Source of the DNA: CAZRQL01 sp964602415
Lineage (GTDB): Bacteria > Bacteroidota > Bacteroidia > Cytophagales > Flammeovirgaceae
DNA length: 64,000 bases
Direction: 5' to 3'
NCBI GenBank assembly: GCA_964602415.1
Contig: CAZRQL010000002.1
Span: 62,001-126,000 of the forward strand
Shown here: in pieces, positions 27,760 to 36,752 of the stretch
Layout of the letters: every line of letters starts with the position of its first letter
Position numbering within the stretch: position 1 is the first letter of the stretch
The notes under the pieces: generated by a model
The model's database searches: none
The model's input: the letters and a program-made list of their open reading frames with translations, nothing else
Told to the model about the DNA's origin: nothing
Made by a program: the position numbers and the translations under genes

Positions 27760-27798
27760 AAGTTGTAACTTAGTTGCAACTTAGAAAATTACTTTTCT
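27760..27798. terminator. Possible shared terminator between ctpA and the PorE-like gene
   Basis: AAGTTG (27760-27765) pairs with CAACTT (27777-27782). A second hairpin, AGAAAA/TTTTCT, lies at 27783-27798 across the convergent stop. Both stems are short, so this is tentative. Confidence 0.35.
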
Positions 27799-29927
27799 AA
27801 TACCGTGAACTCAATTCTTCGGTTTAATTCGCGTCCGTCTTGCTCATCGTCATTAGAGGCAAGGGGTTTCTTTTCTCCGTAGCCCACCGCTTTGAGCCGC
27901 GCTTTGGCAATTCCTTTCGATGCCAAATAATTGAATACTGATTTGGCTCGCATTTCGGAAAGGTACTGGTTGTACTCGTCCTTGCCAATGGAGTCTGTAT
28001 GGCCTGCAATCTCAATCTTCAGGGTCTTGTTCTCTTGCAAATAAGCCACTATCATATCCAACACAGGATATGACACCTCTCTGATAACAAAAGAATTAAA
28101 ATCAAAATAAATTTTTTCGGTCATTATCTCGGAGCCTACCTCAACGGATTTAAGTTGCTCAATTTCTCCCAAATCAATGGTCTGCCCATTTTTAATATTG
28201 GCAGCAGATATGCTGTTTTTGGCTATGACCACCCCTTTGGATATGGCCGTGATTTGGTAGTTGCTTTGATTATTATATTTAACAGAGTTAATTTTAAAAT
28301 TGCCTCCTTTTTGGATTTTGGTACTGGCGACTGTTTTACCGGTATTAAGATCAATGATATTAACCTCCGTCCCGACAGGCGTTTGAAGAATTTTTCCCAC
28401 AACATTGATTTCTTTATCTTGGGCTATCCCCTCAAGGTCTGACTCTAAAGCTATTTGTATGGTAGCAATACCTTTTCCGTTTAAGGGAATCTTAGTATTG
28501 ATCTCTTGTTCGTGGATGAGTTTTTTATTTTTTATGATTTTTATTTTGCCTTTTGAATTAATTGGCAGCTTAATTACGCAGTTCTCTTGGGAACACTTCA
28601 TTTGGTACTCTTTTCCATCAAAATTGGCCACAATCTCATAAGGAGCAATAGACTGCCCATTTTTGGTTTTAGCAGAAACCTTCAATTCTGTCATATTGTC
28701 CAAAAAAGCGATGTATATATCCTCCAGTCCATAGCCTCCGTTTCGGTTTGAGGTAAAGTACCCATAAGGGCCTGTTTTGATGAAAAATATGTCATCATAG
28801 ACTGAATTTACAGGGAAGCCCATGTTTTGAGGGGTTTCCCACTTACCCAAAGCCGAATCGTATTTGGTTTTAAATATATCATATCCTCCCACTGAATTAA
28901 ACCCTTCGGAGGCAAAATACAATGTCCCGTCTTTGGCAACAAAAGGAGCGTCTTCGTTTTTCAAAGTGTTAAGTTCCGAAATACTTTTGGGGCTGCTCCA
29001 GCTTCGGGTGGCTTCATCAAAATGAATAATGTACAGGTTGAGGTCATTTCCTGTGGCTGAATTGGAAGAATATATGATTGATTTTTCGTTGTTAAACAAA
29101 AAAGCATGAGATTCTTGGCTCTTTGAGCTACCCAAAGCAGACACAAAAGGCTTGGGCTCAGACCAACCTGATTCGCTTCTTTCGCTCACGGCTATATTCC
29201 CGTCTTCGTAAAGAAGCATTTTTTGGTCATTGTCAAAGAGTTGGATGGGTACTTCTACTTTGGTTTCTGAGACTTCAAACTTTAGAATTTGGGGTGCAGA
29301 CCAAGAAATCCCATCGTTATTAAGTCGAGAAAAAAGAGGCTGTTCGAGATTGTCCAATTTCTGGCCTACAACATTGGGTTCTCTCACGTAATAGAGAGTC
29401 GTGTAATCCGAAGAAAGAAAAGCACCGTACTCGTGCTCAGAAGAATTGATTCTGGGGCCAAGATTTTGAACTTGTATGCCTGTGTGAATTTTCTTCAGAT
29501 CCTTGGCATTTTTAATAGAGTTCTTGAGGTCGGCGATTTTTTGTTGGAGTTCGGGAATTTGTTTGATTGTAGGCTTGTTGAGTTCAATTTCTGCTTGATC
29601 AAATTTTTCATTTTTGTAATACGCCAATCCGTGCCAGTAGCTGTAGAGAGGATTTTTTGCTGCATCGGAGTCTTTGAGTTCGCTAAGGTATTCCAGCCCC
29701 TTGATGGGATTGTCCTCAAAGACATAGCAAACACCGGCGTAGAGTTTGGCATTCTGATTTTCAGGTTCGATTGTCAAAATCTCTTCAAATCCTTTGACCG
29801 CTTCATTGTACATGTGGGCTTCAAATTTTTTGAGCGATGCCCCCATCAATTTGTTGGTAGAGGTCTTTTGAGCAAATGTAACATGGTAACAAAAAAACAA
29901 AAAAAATAAAAGTGAACAGTTTCTCAT
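27789..29927 (-). CDS. PorE-like TPR/PD40/OmpA envelope protein (copy 1)
   Basis: I start at ATG 29927 (MRNCSLLFFLFFCYHVTFAQ), giving 712 residues with a type I signal peptide; the long frame adds a non-conserved prefix. TPR-like repeats (about 20-130) are followed by WD40/PD40-type blade motifs (SEHEYGAFLSSDYTTLYYV, DAPFVAKDGTLYFASEG) to about residue 420. A segment with KNGQSIAPYEIVA and VGKILQTPVGTEV has a carboxypeptidase-regulatory look. The last ~120 residues are OmpA-like, binding peptidoglycan (EIAGHTDSIGKDEYN, GRELNRRIEF). This order is that of PorE, the T9SS protein that ties the secretion machine to peptidoglycan. Other T9SS genes are absent here, so a T9SS role is an inference. 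Confidence 0.82.
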   Translation of the reverse strand: MRNCSLLFFLFFCYHVTFAQKTSTNKLMGASLKKFEAHMYNEAVKGFEEILTIEPENQNAKLYAGVCYVFEDNPIKGLEYLSELKDSDAAKNPLYSYWHGLAYYKNEKFDQAEIELNKPTIKQIPELQQKIADLKNSIKNAKDLKKIHTGIQVQNLGPRINSSEHEYGAFLSSDYTTLYYVREPNVVGQKLDNLEQPLFSRLNNDGISWSAPQILKFEVSETKVEVPIQLFDNDQKMLLYEDGNIAVSERSESGWSEPKPFVSALGSSKSQESHAFLFNNEKSIIYSSNSATGNDLNLYIIHFDEATRSWSSPKSISELNTLKNEDAPFVAKDGTLYFASEGFNSVGGYDIFKTKYDSALGKWETPQNMGFPVNSVYDDIFFIKTGPYGYFTSNRNGGYGLEDIYIAFLDNMTELKVSAKTKNGQSIAPYEIVANFDGKEYQMKCSQENCVIKLPINSKGKIKIIKNKKLIHEQEINTKIPLNGKGIATIQIALESDLEGIAQDKEINVVGKILQTPVGTEVNIIDLNTGKTVASTKIQKGGNFKINSVKYNNQSNYQITAISKGVVIAKNSISAANIKNGQTIDLGEIEQLKSVEVGSEIMTEKIYFDFNSFVIREVSYPVLDMIVAYLQENKTLKIEIAGHTDSIGKDEYNQYLSEMRAKSVFNYLASKGIAKARLKAVGYGEKKPLASNDDEQDGRELNRRIEFTVLEK

Positions 29928-30211
29928 AGAATGCAGTTTAAATGAAAACGGTAAGAACAGGTAGTTATTGAAATAAGGAAAATTTAAAATAATATTGTTA
30001 AGAGTCAATTTCAAAGCACAAATTTAATTGAAAATAGTAAATCTTTATCTAAAATTCTTAAGCTATGGAATAATACTTACACAATAAATGTGGATGTCAA
30101 AATATTTTTGGCTTTTAAAAACCACAATCTGTAAACGTATTTTATACCCTTCGAGATTTGGATGTTGTGCCCATAATTGCTAAAATTGCCGATAATAAAA
30201 AGAATATTATA

Positions 30212-33133
30212 ATGTTACACGCCTTCAAATCCTTATCCGATTCAATTGAAGGTCAATTGTTTACAGATTATACAACAAGAGTTTTATATGCTACGGATGC
30301 TTCCTCTTACCGAGAAATCCCTCTTGCGGTCGCTCGTCCCAAAACCGGCCAAGATGTATTGAAAATCATCTTGTTTGCTCAAAAACAACATATAACGCTT
30401 ATCCCCCGAGCTGCCGGTACTTCGCTGGCAGGTCAAGTGGTGGGGAGTGGTATGGTGTTGGATATAAGGCAGATGAACCAAATCTTAGAAATCAACACCA
30501 AAGAAAAATTCGTCAGGGTTCAGCCCGGAGTGGTCAGAGACGAGCTCAACGCAGTGCTAAAACCCCATGGAATATTTTTTGCCCCCGAAACCTCAACCGC
30601 CAACCGCGCTACCATAGGCGGTATGATAGGAAATAACTCATGCGGCTCAAATTCAGTTGTTTATGGAAGTACGCGCGAACATTTGCTTGAACTAAAAGCC
30701 TTTCTTTCTGATGGCTCTGAGGTTGTTTTCAAAGCCTTGAACAAAGAGGAATTTGAAGCAAAACTTGAATTGCAAAATTTGGAAGGGGAGATTTATCGCT
30801 ACATGTATGGCCTGCTCAAGCAACAAGCTATTCGAGAAAACATAACCGAAAATTTCCCCAAACCGTCCATCAAAAGGCGTAATACAGGCTATGCCATTGA
30901 TTTGCTGATGCAGGCCGATATTTTTGGCAATAGCGAAGAAAAATTCAACTTCTGCAAACTGATAGCCGGCTCCGAAGGCACGCTGTGTATCATAACAGAA
31001 GCCAAATTGGCATTGGTAGAACTGCCTCCTCCGCACAAAGCACTGGTATGCGCTCATTTTGATAGTGTTAGACGGAGTCTTGAAGCCAATCTCATCGCAT
31101 TAAAGCATCAGCCCTATGCTTGTGAGCTATTGGACAACTTTGTATTAGAATGTACCGCAAACAACATCGAACAAGCTAAAAACCGCTTTTTTGTTAAAGG
31201 TGAGCCCAAAGCACTCTTGATCATAGAAGTATGCCAAGAAGATGAGTTCGAACTCGAAAAGAAATTAGATGCTCTTGTATCGGATTTGAAAAACAACTCA
31301 TCAGGCTACGCATTTGAGGTGGTAAAGGGCAGCGACATGAAAAAAGTCTGGGAACTGCGCAAAGCGGGACTCGGGGTGCTGTCTAATATGAAAGGCGATG
31401 CCAAGCCTGTTCCGGTAGTAGAAGATACAGCCGTGGATGTCAATGATTTGCCGGACTATATTGATGAGTTTGACCATGCCATGTCGCTACACGGGCTTTC
31501 TTGCGTGCATTATGCCCATGCCGGGTCGGGCGAGCTTCATTTACGCCCCATCATCAACTTGAAAACCACTGAAGGACAAGCACTTTTTCGTACCGTGCTT
31601 GAAGAAGTGGCCGCTTTGGTCAAAAAATACAAAGGCTCGCTATCAGGCGAACACGGAGACGGCAGACTGAGGGGCGAATTTATTCCCTTTATGATAGGTG
31701 AGGCAAACTATCAGATTCTTAGGGAAATAAAAAGAACTTTTGACCCAATGGGTGTTTTCAATGCAGGCAAAATCACCGACACGCCCCGCATGAACACCTC
31801 GCTGCGCCACCAAGCGGACTTGCCAACCCCCAATGTGCAGACTGTGTTTGATTGGCAACATACAGACGGCTTTGTCAGAGCCGCCGAGCAGTGCAACGGC
31901 AGCGGAGACTGTCTGAAATCGCACCTCATAGGCGGCACCATGTGCCCCTCTTACATGGCTACAAGAGAAGAAAAAGACTCCACCCGTGCCCGCGCCAACA
32001 TATTGCGCGAAATTTTTACCCAAAAAACCCCTAAAGAAGCCTTTGCTTCTCAGGAAGTCTATCAGGTACTGGATTTGTGCCTTTCTTGCAAAGCCTGCAA
32101 AAACGAGTGCCCTTCCAATGTAGATATGTCTAAGCTAAAAGCCGAATTCCTAAACGGCTACCACAGCGCACACGGACTGAGTAGGCGGGATTTTGCTTTT
32201 GGCAACTACGCCAGAATTGCGCAATTTATCAAAAGCATCCCGTTTGCAACTTCGGTCTATAACTTACTGGCCAACAAAGATTTTGTCAAAAATGCGCTGG
32301 GCATTGCACAGGAAAGAGAACTGCCCAAACTTGCCCGCCAGACTTTTTTCGATTGGGTTGAAAAACACAAAAAACCGGCTGTTACTTTTAGAAAAGTCAT
32401 CTTGTTTGTCGATGAGTTTACCAATTTCAATGAGGTTGAACTCGGTAAAACGGTAGTTTCTTTGCTGGAAAAACTCAAATACGATGTGGTAGTGCCCAAA
32501 GTCATGGAGAGCGGCAGGACTGTTATATCTAAAGGTTTTCTTGAGAGGGCACGTTTTATTGCCCGCTACAACACGCAAGTATTGCACCAAGCCTACCTAC
32601 AAATACCTCAAAAAGAGCGCAAAGACTGCCTAATTGTGGGCATAGAACCCTCAGCCATACTCACACTGAGAGATGAGTACTTAGACCTTTTGCCCAATAG
32701 CCAAATGGCAAAAACATTAGCCCCGCTTGTCAAAACTTTTGATGAGTTTGTGGCCTCTCAAATTGATACGGGCTACATAAAATCAATGAATTTCAAACTA
32801 TCTTCCAAAAAAATACACGTCCACAACCACTGCTACCAAAAAGCATTGAGCGACAACAGTTACACCCACAAAATACTTTCTATCCTGCGGGGCTGCAAAC
32901 ACGAATTTATCCCTGCTGGTTGCTGCGGAATGGCCGGTTCGTTTGGGTATGAAAAAGAACACTACCAAGTGTCTCAAAAAATAGGCAAACTTGTGCTTTT
33001 TCCCTACATAGCCAAAACTTCACCTTACGAAACCGTGCTGGCCTCTGGCACCTCGTGCCGCCACCAAATACAACACGCAACCGGACGCAAGGCAATCCAT
33101 TTGGCTGAACTGTTGGATGAGTTGGTCATTTAG
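30212..33133 (+). CDS. FAD-linked oxidase with Fe-S and CCG domains (D-lactate/2-hydroxyacid dehydrogenase type)
   Basis: The 973-residue protein is read from ATG 30212 (MLHAFKSLSD). The N-terminal half is a GlcD/Dld-like FAD domain (PRAAGTSLAGQVVGSGMV; YAHAGSGELHLRPI; SGEHGDGRLRGEF). The second half has one cluster motif near AEQCNGSGDC..MCPSY, a ferredoxin motif CLSCKACKNECPS, and a C-terminal CCG/GlpC-like part with HNHCYQKAL and GCCGMAGSFGYEKEHY. It should oxidise a 2-hydroxyacid (D-lactate or glycolate) and pass electrons to the respiratory chain. The single-chain fusion is typical of FAD-binding and (Fe-S)-binding proteins. Confidence 0.9.
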   Translation: MLHAFKSLSDSIEGQLFTDYTTRVLYATDASSYREIPLAVARPKTGQDVLKIILFAQKQHITLIPRAAGTSLAGQVVGSGMVLDIRQMNQILEINTKEKFVRVQPGVVRDELNAVLKPHGIFFAPETSTANRATIGGMIGNNSCGSNSVVYGSTREHLLELKAFLSDGSEVVFKALNKEEFEAKLELQNLEGEIYRYMYGLLKQQAIRENITENFPKPSIKRRNTGYAIDLLMQADIFGNSEEKFNFCKLIAGSEGTLCIITEAKLALVELPPPHKALVCAHFDSVRRSLEANLIALKHQPYACELLDNFVLECTANNIEQAKNRFFVKGEPKALLIIEVCQEDEFELEKKLDALVSDLKNNSSGYAFEVVKGSDMKKVWELRKAGLGVLSNMKGDAKPVPVVEDTAVDVNDLPDYIDEFDHAMSLHGLSCVHYAHAGSGELHLRPIINLKTTEGQALFRTVLEEVAALVKKYKGSLSGEHGDGRLRGEFIPFMIGEANYQILREIKRTFDPMGVFNAGKITDTPRMNTSLRHQADLPTPNVQTVFDWQHTDGFVRAAEQCNGSGDCLKSHLIGGTMCPSYMATREEKDSTRARANILREIFTQKTPKEAFASQEVYQVLDLCLSCKACKNECPSNVDMSKLKAEFLNGYHSAHGLSRRDFAFGNYARIAQFIKSIPFATSVYNLLANKDFVKNALGIAQERELPKLARQTFFDWVEKHKKPAVTFRKVILFVDEFTNFNEVELGKTVVSLLEKLKYDVVVPKVMESGRTVISKGFLERARFIARYNTQVLHQAYLQIPQKERKDCLIVGIEPSAILTLRDEYLDLLPNSQMAKTLAPLVKTFDEFVASQIDTGYIKSMNFKLSSKKIHVHNHCYQKALSDNSYTHKILSILRGCKHEFIPAGCCGMAGSFGYEKEHYQVSQKIGKLVLFPYIAKTSPYETVLASGTSCRHQIQHATGRKAIHLAELLDELVI

Positions 33134-33200
33134 AGTGCAAATCGGCTGCATATTTTGGTCAATTGCTTTATTTTACTTTTTTTTGTTCAACTAATTTTTT

Positions 33201-34601
33201 ATGACTTACGACGTAACCATTATTGGAAGCGGACCCGGTGGCTATGTTGCCGCCATCCGTTGCGCCCAACTGGGGCTTAAAACAGCCCTTATCGAAAAAG
33301 AAAATACTTTAGGCGGTACGTGCCTCAACGTGGGCTGCATCCCTTCAAAAGCTCTGTTAGATTCTTCAGAACACTATTACAATGCTGTTCATACTTTCAA
33401 AACCCATGGCATAGACATAGAAACACCCAAAGTCAATATGCCTCAGATGATTGCCCGAAAGGACGATGTGGTTAAAAAGACTTGCGAGGGCGTAGCTTAC
33501 CTGATGAAAAAAAACAAAGTTGATGTACACTACGGCTTGGGCAGTTTTATAGACAAAAATCATGTTAAAGTTGTGTCTTCACAGGGAGAAGCCAAAACAC
33601 TGGAAACCAAAAAGGTAATCATTGCGACAGGCTCTACCCCCATCATCATACCCGGCTCAGAGTACGACGGCAAAAGAGTAATCACTTCCACAGAAGCCCT
33701 CAACTTCCAACAAGTCCCCAAAAGTATGGTGGTCATTGGGGGTGGGGTCATTGGCATGGAACTGGGTTCGGTGTACGCTCGCTTAGGCACAAAGGTTGAA
33801 GTGGTTGAGTTTACCGACTCGCTTATTGGCAGCATGGACAAAGCTATGGGCAAAGAGCTGCAAAAAGTGTTGTCAAAACTGGGTTTTACATTTCATTTCA
33901 ACACCAAAGTAACTTCAGCTAAAACCATAGGAGATGAAGTGCTTATCCAAGCAGAAAAGAAAGACGGTTCAACCATTGAATTGAGGGCTGAATATTGTTT
34001 GCTGTCGGTAGGCCGCAAGCCTTTTACCCAAGGGTTGGGATTGGAGAATATTGGCTTAAAGCCGGATTCCAGAGGCAGAATAGAGGTCAATGAGCACCTT
34101 GAAACAGCGATTGAAGGCGTATATGCCATTGGGGACGTGGTGCGCGGTGCCATGCTCGCTCACAAAGCCGAAGAAGAAGGGGTGATGGCAGCCGAAATCA
34201 TTGCAGGACAAAAACCTCACATCAATTATTTGCTCATTCCCAACGTGGTCTATACTTGGCCTGAAGTAGCGGGCGTTGGCTATACGGAACAAGAGCTTCA
34301 AGCCTCAGGAAGGAGCTACAAATCAGGTAGTTTCCCTTTCAAAGCCTTGGGACGCGCCCGTGCAAGTATGGATTTGGACGGCCTGGTGAAGGTGCTGGCC
34401 GACGCACAGACAGATGAGATTTTGGGCGTTCACATTATAGGCCCCAGAGCGGCAGATATGATTGCGGAAGGTGTAGTAGCCATGGAATACCGCGCCTCTG
34501 CCGAGGACGTAGCCCGCATGTCTCATGCCCACCCAACCTACACCGAAGCCATGAAAGAGGCATGTATGGCAGCCACAGCCAACAGAGCCATGCACGTATA
34601 A
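33201..34601 (+). CDS. lpdA: Dihydrolipoyl dehydrogenase (E3)
   Basis: The 466-residue protein regenerates lipoamide in the 2-oxoacid dehydrogenase and glycine cleavage complexes. FAD site GSGPGGYVAAI, redox disulfide GGTCLNVGCIPSKAL (Cys pair near residue 40 and 45), NAD site IGGGVIGMELGS and the C-terminal His-Glu pair HAHPTYTEAM are all present. Length is normal. It would serve the odhB product 22 kb upstream. The stop at 34601 is followed within 20 nt by the 105-bp repeat. Confidence 0.96.
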   Translation: MTYDVTIIGSGPGGYVAAIRCAQLGLKTALIEKENTLGGTCLNVGCIPSKALLDSSEHYYNAVHTFKTHGIDIETPKVNMPQMIARKDDVVKKTCEGVAYLMKKNKVDVHYGLGSFIDKNHVKVVSSQGEAKTLETKKVIIATGSTPIIIPGSEYDGKRVITSTEALNFQQVPKSMVVIGGGVIGMELGSVYARLGTKVEVVEFTDSLIGSMDKAMGKELQKVLSKLGFTFHFNTKVTSAKTIGDEVLIQAEKKDGSTIELRAEYCLLSVGRKPFTQGLGLENIGLKPDSRGRIEVNEHLETAIEGVYAIGDVVRGAMLAHKAEEEGVMAAEIIAGQKPHINYLLIPNVVYTWPEVAGVGYTEQELQASGRSYKSGSFPFKALGRARASMDLDGLVKVLADAQTDEILGVHIIGPRAADMIAEGVVAMEYRASAEDVARMSHAHPTYTEAMKEACMAATANRAMHV

Positions 34602-34620
34602 ACAAAATATTGCTTACATA

Positions 34621-34725
34621 TTATACTATAAATTAAGTGGTTTTATATTTTTTTTAGAATTAAATCCTTGAAAATCAAGCGAATCAATCCTTAAAATCTT
34701 AAAAATCACTTAAATCTTGGTATAA
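34621..34725. repeat. 105-bp MITE-like dispersed repeat, copy 1
   Basis: The segment is identical over all 105 nt to 59374-59478, in the same orientation. Its ends are an imperfect inverted repeat: TTATACTATAAATTAAGTG at the left and the reverse complement beginning TTATACCAAGATTTAAGTG at the right (about 20 of 24 positions agree). It is about 80 percent A+T and contains a short CTTGA/TCAAG hairpin but no open frame. Flanks of the two copies differ. Confidence 0.85.
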
Positions 34726-34833
34726 TTGTAGAGGCTATTTCTCGTCGTTTAAGGTGAGGGTGTCTGCAAACCACGAGTTTGTTTGAACCACCTCAATGGG
34801 TTACATTTCAATAAACCGCATGTATAATCAATG
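34726..34833 (+). other. Leader region upstream of the ECF sigma gene
   Basis: This stretch lies between the repeat and the sigma gene. CAAAC (34767-34771) can pair with GTTTG (34777-34781), and GGTG (34753-34756) with CACC (34789-34792), so a small hairpin leader is possible. No -7 box of standard form is clear. Confidence 0.3.
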
Positions 34834-35412
34834 ATGCTCAAAAAACAGATTGAAGAAGCTATTTACACTGCTATTCTAAACGGCGAAGAAGATAAAGCTC
34901 TTGACTACTTATATGAGTATATCAATCCCAAGGTAGTCCAATTCGTATGTGCCAATAGTGGAACGACAGAGGAAGCACATGATATTTTTCAGGATGCCGT
35001 ACTCATCTTTTGTAAAGAAGTAAAAATAAAGCGTTTCAAACCTGAGCATGGAGTGGGGGCATTCATCTACACCGTTTGCAGAAACTTATGGATCAACAAA
35101 GCCAAGAGAAAATACCGTCAAGTTGAGTCCTTTAGCATAGAAAACAAATTAGAATCCAGCTCAAACATAGAAAGGGATTACATCAGTGAAGAGAGAGGAA
35201 AAATTCTTCAAACCCTTCTCGATCAAATCGGTGAACGTTGCAAGGAGCTTTTGGTCTATTCCATCTATCACAACCTTTCTATGAAGCAAATAGCTGAAAA
35301 AATGGGCTTTGCAAGCGAAAATGCGGCCAAAACCCGCAATTACAAGTGTAAACAAAAACTCATTAAAATAGTCCAAGAAAACCCACAGCTAAGAGATGCC
35401 TTAAAAAATTAA
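34834..35412 (+). CDS. ECF-type RNA polymerase sigma factor
   Basis: The ~192-residue protein has sigma-70 region 2 (EEAHDIFQDAVLIFCKEVK, then GAFIYTVCRNLWINKAKRK) and region 4 (GERCKELLVYSIYHNLSMKQIAEKMGFASENAAKTRNYKCKQKL read as a helix-turn-helix). There is no region 1 or 3, as expected of ECF factors. Two start codons (34831 and 34834) are adjacent; I use the second. The gene lies 71 nt before a membrane protein with an anti-sigma-like N-terminus, so the pair is probably a sigma/anti-sigma unit. Confidence 0.88.
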   Translation: MLKKQIEEAIYTAILNGEEDKALDYLYEYINPKVVQFVCANSGTTEEAHDIFQDAVLIFCKEVKIKRFKPEHGVGAFIYTVCRNLWINKAKRKYRQVESFSIENKLESSSNIERDYISEERGKILQTLLDQIGERCKELLVYSIYHNLSMKQIAEKMGFASENAAKTRNYKCKQKLIKIVQENPQLRDALKN

Positions 35413-35483
35413 GTAAGGACAATTTTTTTTGTGGAAAGGACACTTTTTGTAACCGATATTGTATCTATCTAAAAATAATTGAG

Positions 35484-36680
35484 ATGAAACTCTCAGAAAT
35501 TGAACAGCTCGAACTCATTGACCGGTATTTAAGTGGAAAACTGAAGGGACAAGATTTGATTGAATTCAAAGCAAAAATGCTTTCCGATGAATCGTTCAAC
35601 CAAATAATTGATTTTCAGCGTTTAGCTAACGAAATGATATTTGATGCCGGATTGTTGGAAACCAAAATAAAAATCCAAGAAGCCCATCAACGGTACATAG
35701 CAAACCAAAATAAGCTATCAAGGTCTTCCAGACCTTCCAAATGGGCAACTATTGGTTCTATTGCTGCCATTAGTTTTTTGTTTTCTACTGAGCCAACTGG
35801 CAAAATCACTTTGAAAACATCTGTTTTGCCTATGGAGCACAGAGAATCAATTGCCCTGAGCGAGAATGCTAAAACCAACACAGTCGTAAGTTCAACTACA
35901 AAACAGACAATAGAAGTAATTCAGCTTGAGCCAATTGAGTCAAAGCAACCTGATGCCTTTCAAACTGAAAAACCACAAGAGTCAATACAGGAAAGTACAC
36001 AAACAAAAAACACGTTACCAACCCAAGTAAGCACTGAGGTTGCCGTAGAGCCTGCAATTGTGAAGCCGGAAGAACCTACGCAATCACCTACCCTGACTCC
36101 ATCTCAAAAAATTGATACACCGCCCGCCGTTGAAAATACACAAGTGAGTCAAAGCCCTGAAAAAGTTGTTGCTCCTTGCAACCTTGAAAAGTCAAGTTTG
36201 TCTTATACCACAACTGCTTCTTGTGAAGATAGGCACGATGGTGCCATCCAAATTAAAGCAAAGGGCATTCGGAGTGCAGAATTTTCCATAGACGGTGGAA
36301 AAACTTTCTCAAAATCTTCTTTATTTCCAAGCCTGTCTCCGGGTAAATACCCTGTTACAGTCAAGGCAGAAGGTGGATGTTTGATTGATGGGGACTTGGT
36401 AGAAGTATTGGTTTCAAATAGTGGGGAATGTTTGCCTGTGGCTTATCATTTCAACCCTGAGCTTGGAGAGAGTTGGAACATACCTCTTCCCTCGCCAGCC
36501 GTACTGGTGGTTTACAACAAAGTCGGTGTGCCTGTATTTCGCAGGGAACTTGTAGGCTTCAACTATGAATGGCGGGGCGTTGACGATGCCAATAGAGCTT
36601 TACCAACAGGTGCGTATTTGTATCATGTCAAATACAACAGTGGTAAAGAGTTTAAGGGAGAAATATTTATCTCACGTTAG
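35484..36680 (+). CDS. Probable anti-sigma factor with SprB-like repeat and T9SS-cargo-like C-terminal domain
   Basis: The 398-residue protein has a cytosolic N-terminal region (1-86) of the length and charge pattern of anti-sigma domains (LIDRYLSGKLKGQDLIEF), then one membrane span (87-103, KWATIGSIAAISFLF). A Pro/Thr/Glu/Gln-rich linker follows (104-230). Residues 232-315 match a SprB-type repeat (SCEDRHDGAIQIKAKG, EFSIDGGKTF, PGKYPVTVKAEGGC). Residues 320-398 look like a gliding-motility-associated C-terminal domain (LVVYNKVGVPVF, LPTGAYLYHVKY). Such C-terminal domains normally ride on secreted T9SS cargo, so their presence behind an anti-sigma span is odd. It probably holds the upstream ECF sigma factor at the inner membrane; this is inferred from order and topology. 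Confidence 0.7.
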   Translation: MKLSEIEQLELIDRYLSGKLKGQDLIEFKAKMLSDESFNQIIDFQRLANEMIFDAGLLETKIKIQEAHQRYIANQNKLSRSSRPSKWATIGSIAAISFLFSTEPTGKITLKTSVLPMEHRESIALSENAKTNTVVSSTTKQTIEVIQLEPIESKQPDAFQTEKPQESIQESTQTKNTLPTQVSTEVAVEPAIVKPEEPTQSPTLTPSQKIDTPPAVENTQVSQSPEKVVAPCNLEKSSLSYTTTASCEDRHDGAIQIKAKGIRSAEFSIDGGKTFSKSSLFPSLSPGKYPVTVKAEGGCLIDGDLVEVLVSNSGECLPVAYHFNPELGESWNIPLPSPAVLVVYNKVGVPVFRRELVGFNYEWRGVDDANRALPTGAYLYHVKYNSGKEFKGEIFISR

Positions 36681-36703
36681 GTTATAAATATAGGTTGCAT
36701 ATT

Positions 36704-36722
36704 CGCCATCCACTGGATGGCG
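36704..36722 (+). terminator. Hairpin downstream of the anti-sigma gene
   Basis: CGCCATCC and GGATGGCG form a perfect 8-bp stem with a 3-nt loop, 23 nt after the stop, followed by TTTGTGTT rather than a pure T run. It may be a weak terminator. Confidence 0.55.
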
Positions 36723-36752
36723 TTTGTGTTGATAAGAACTCGCCTTAGCCCC

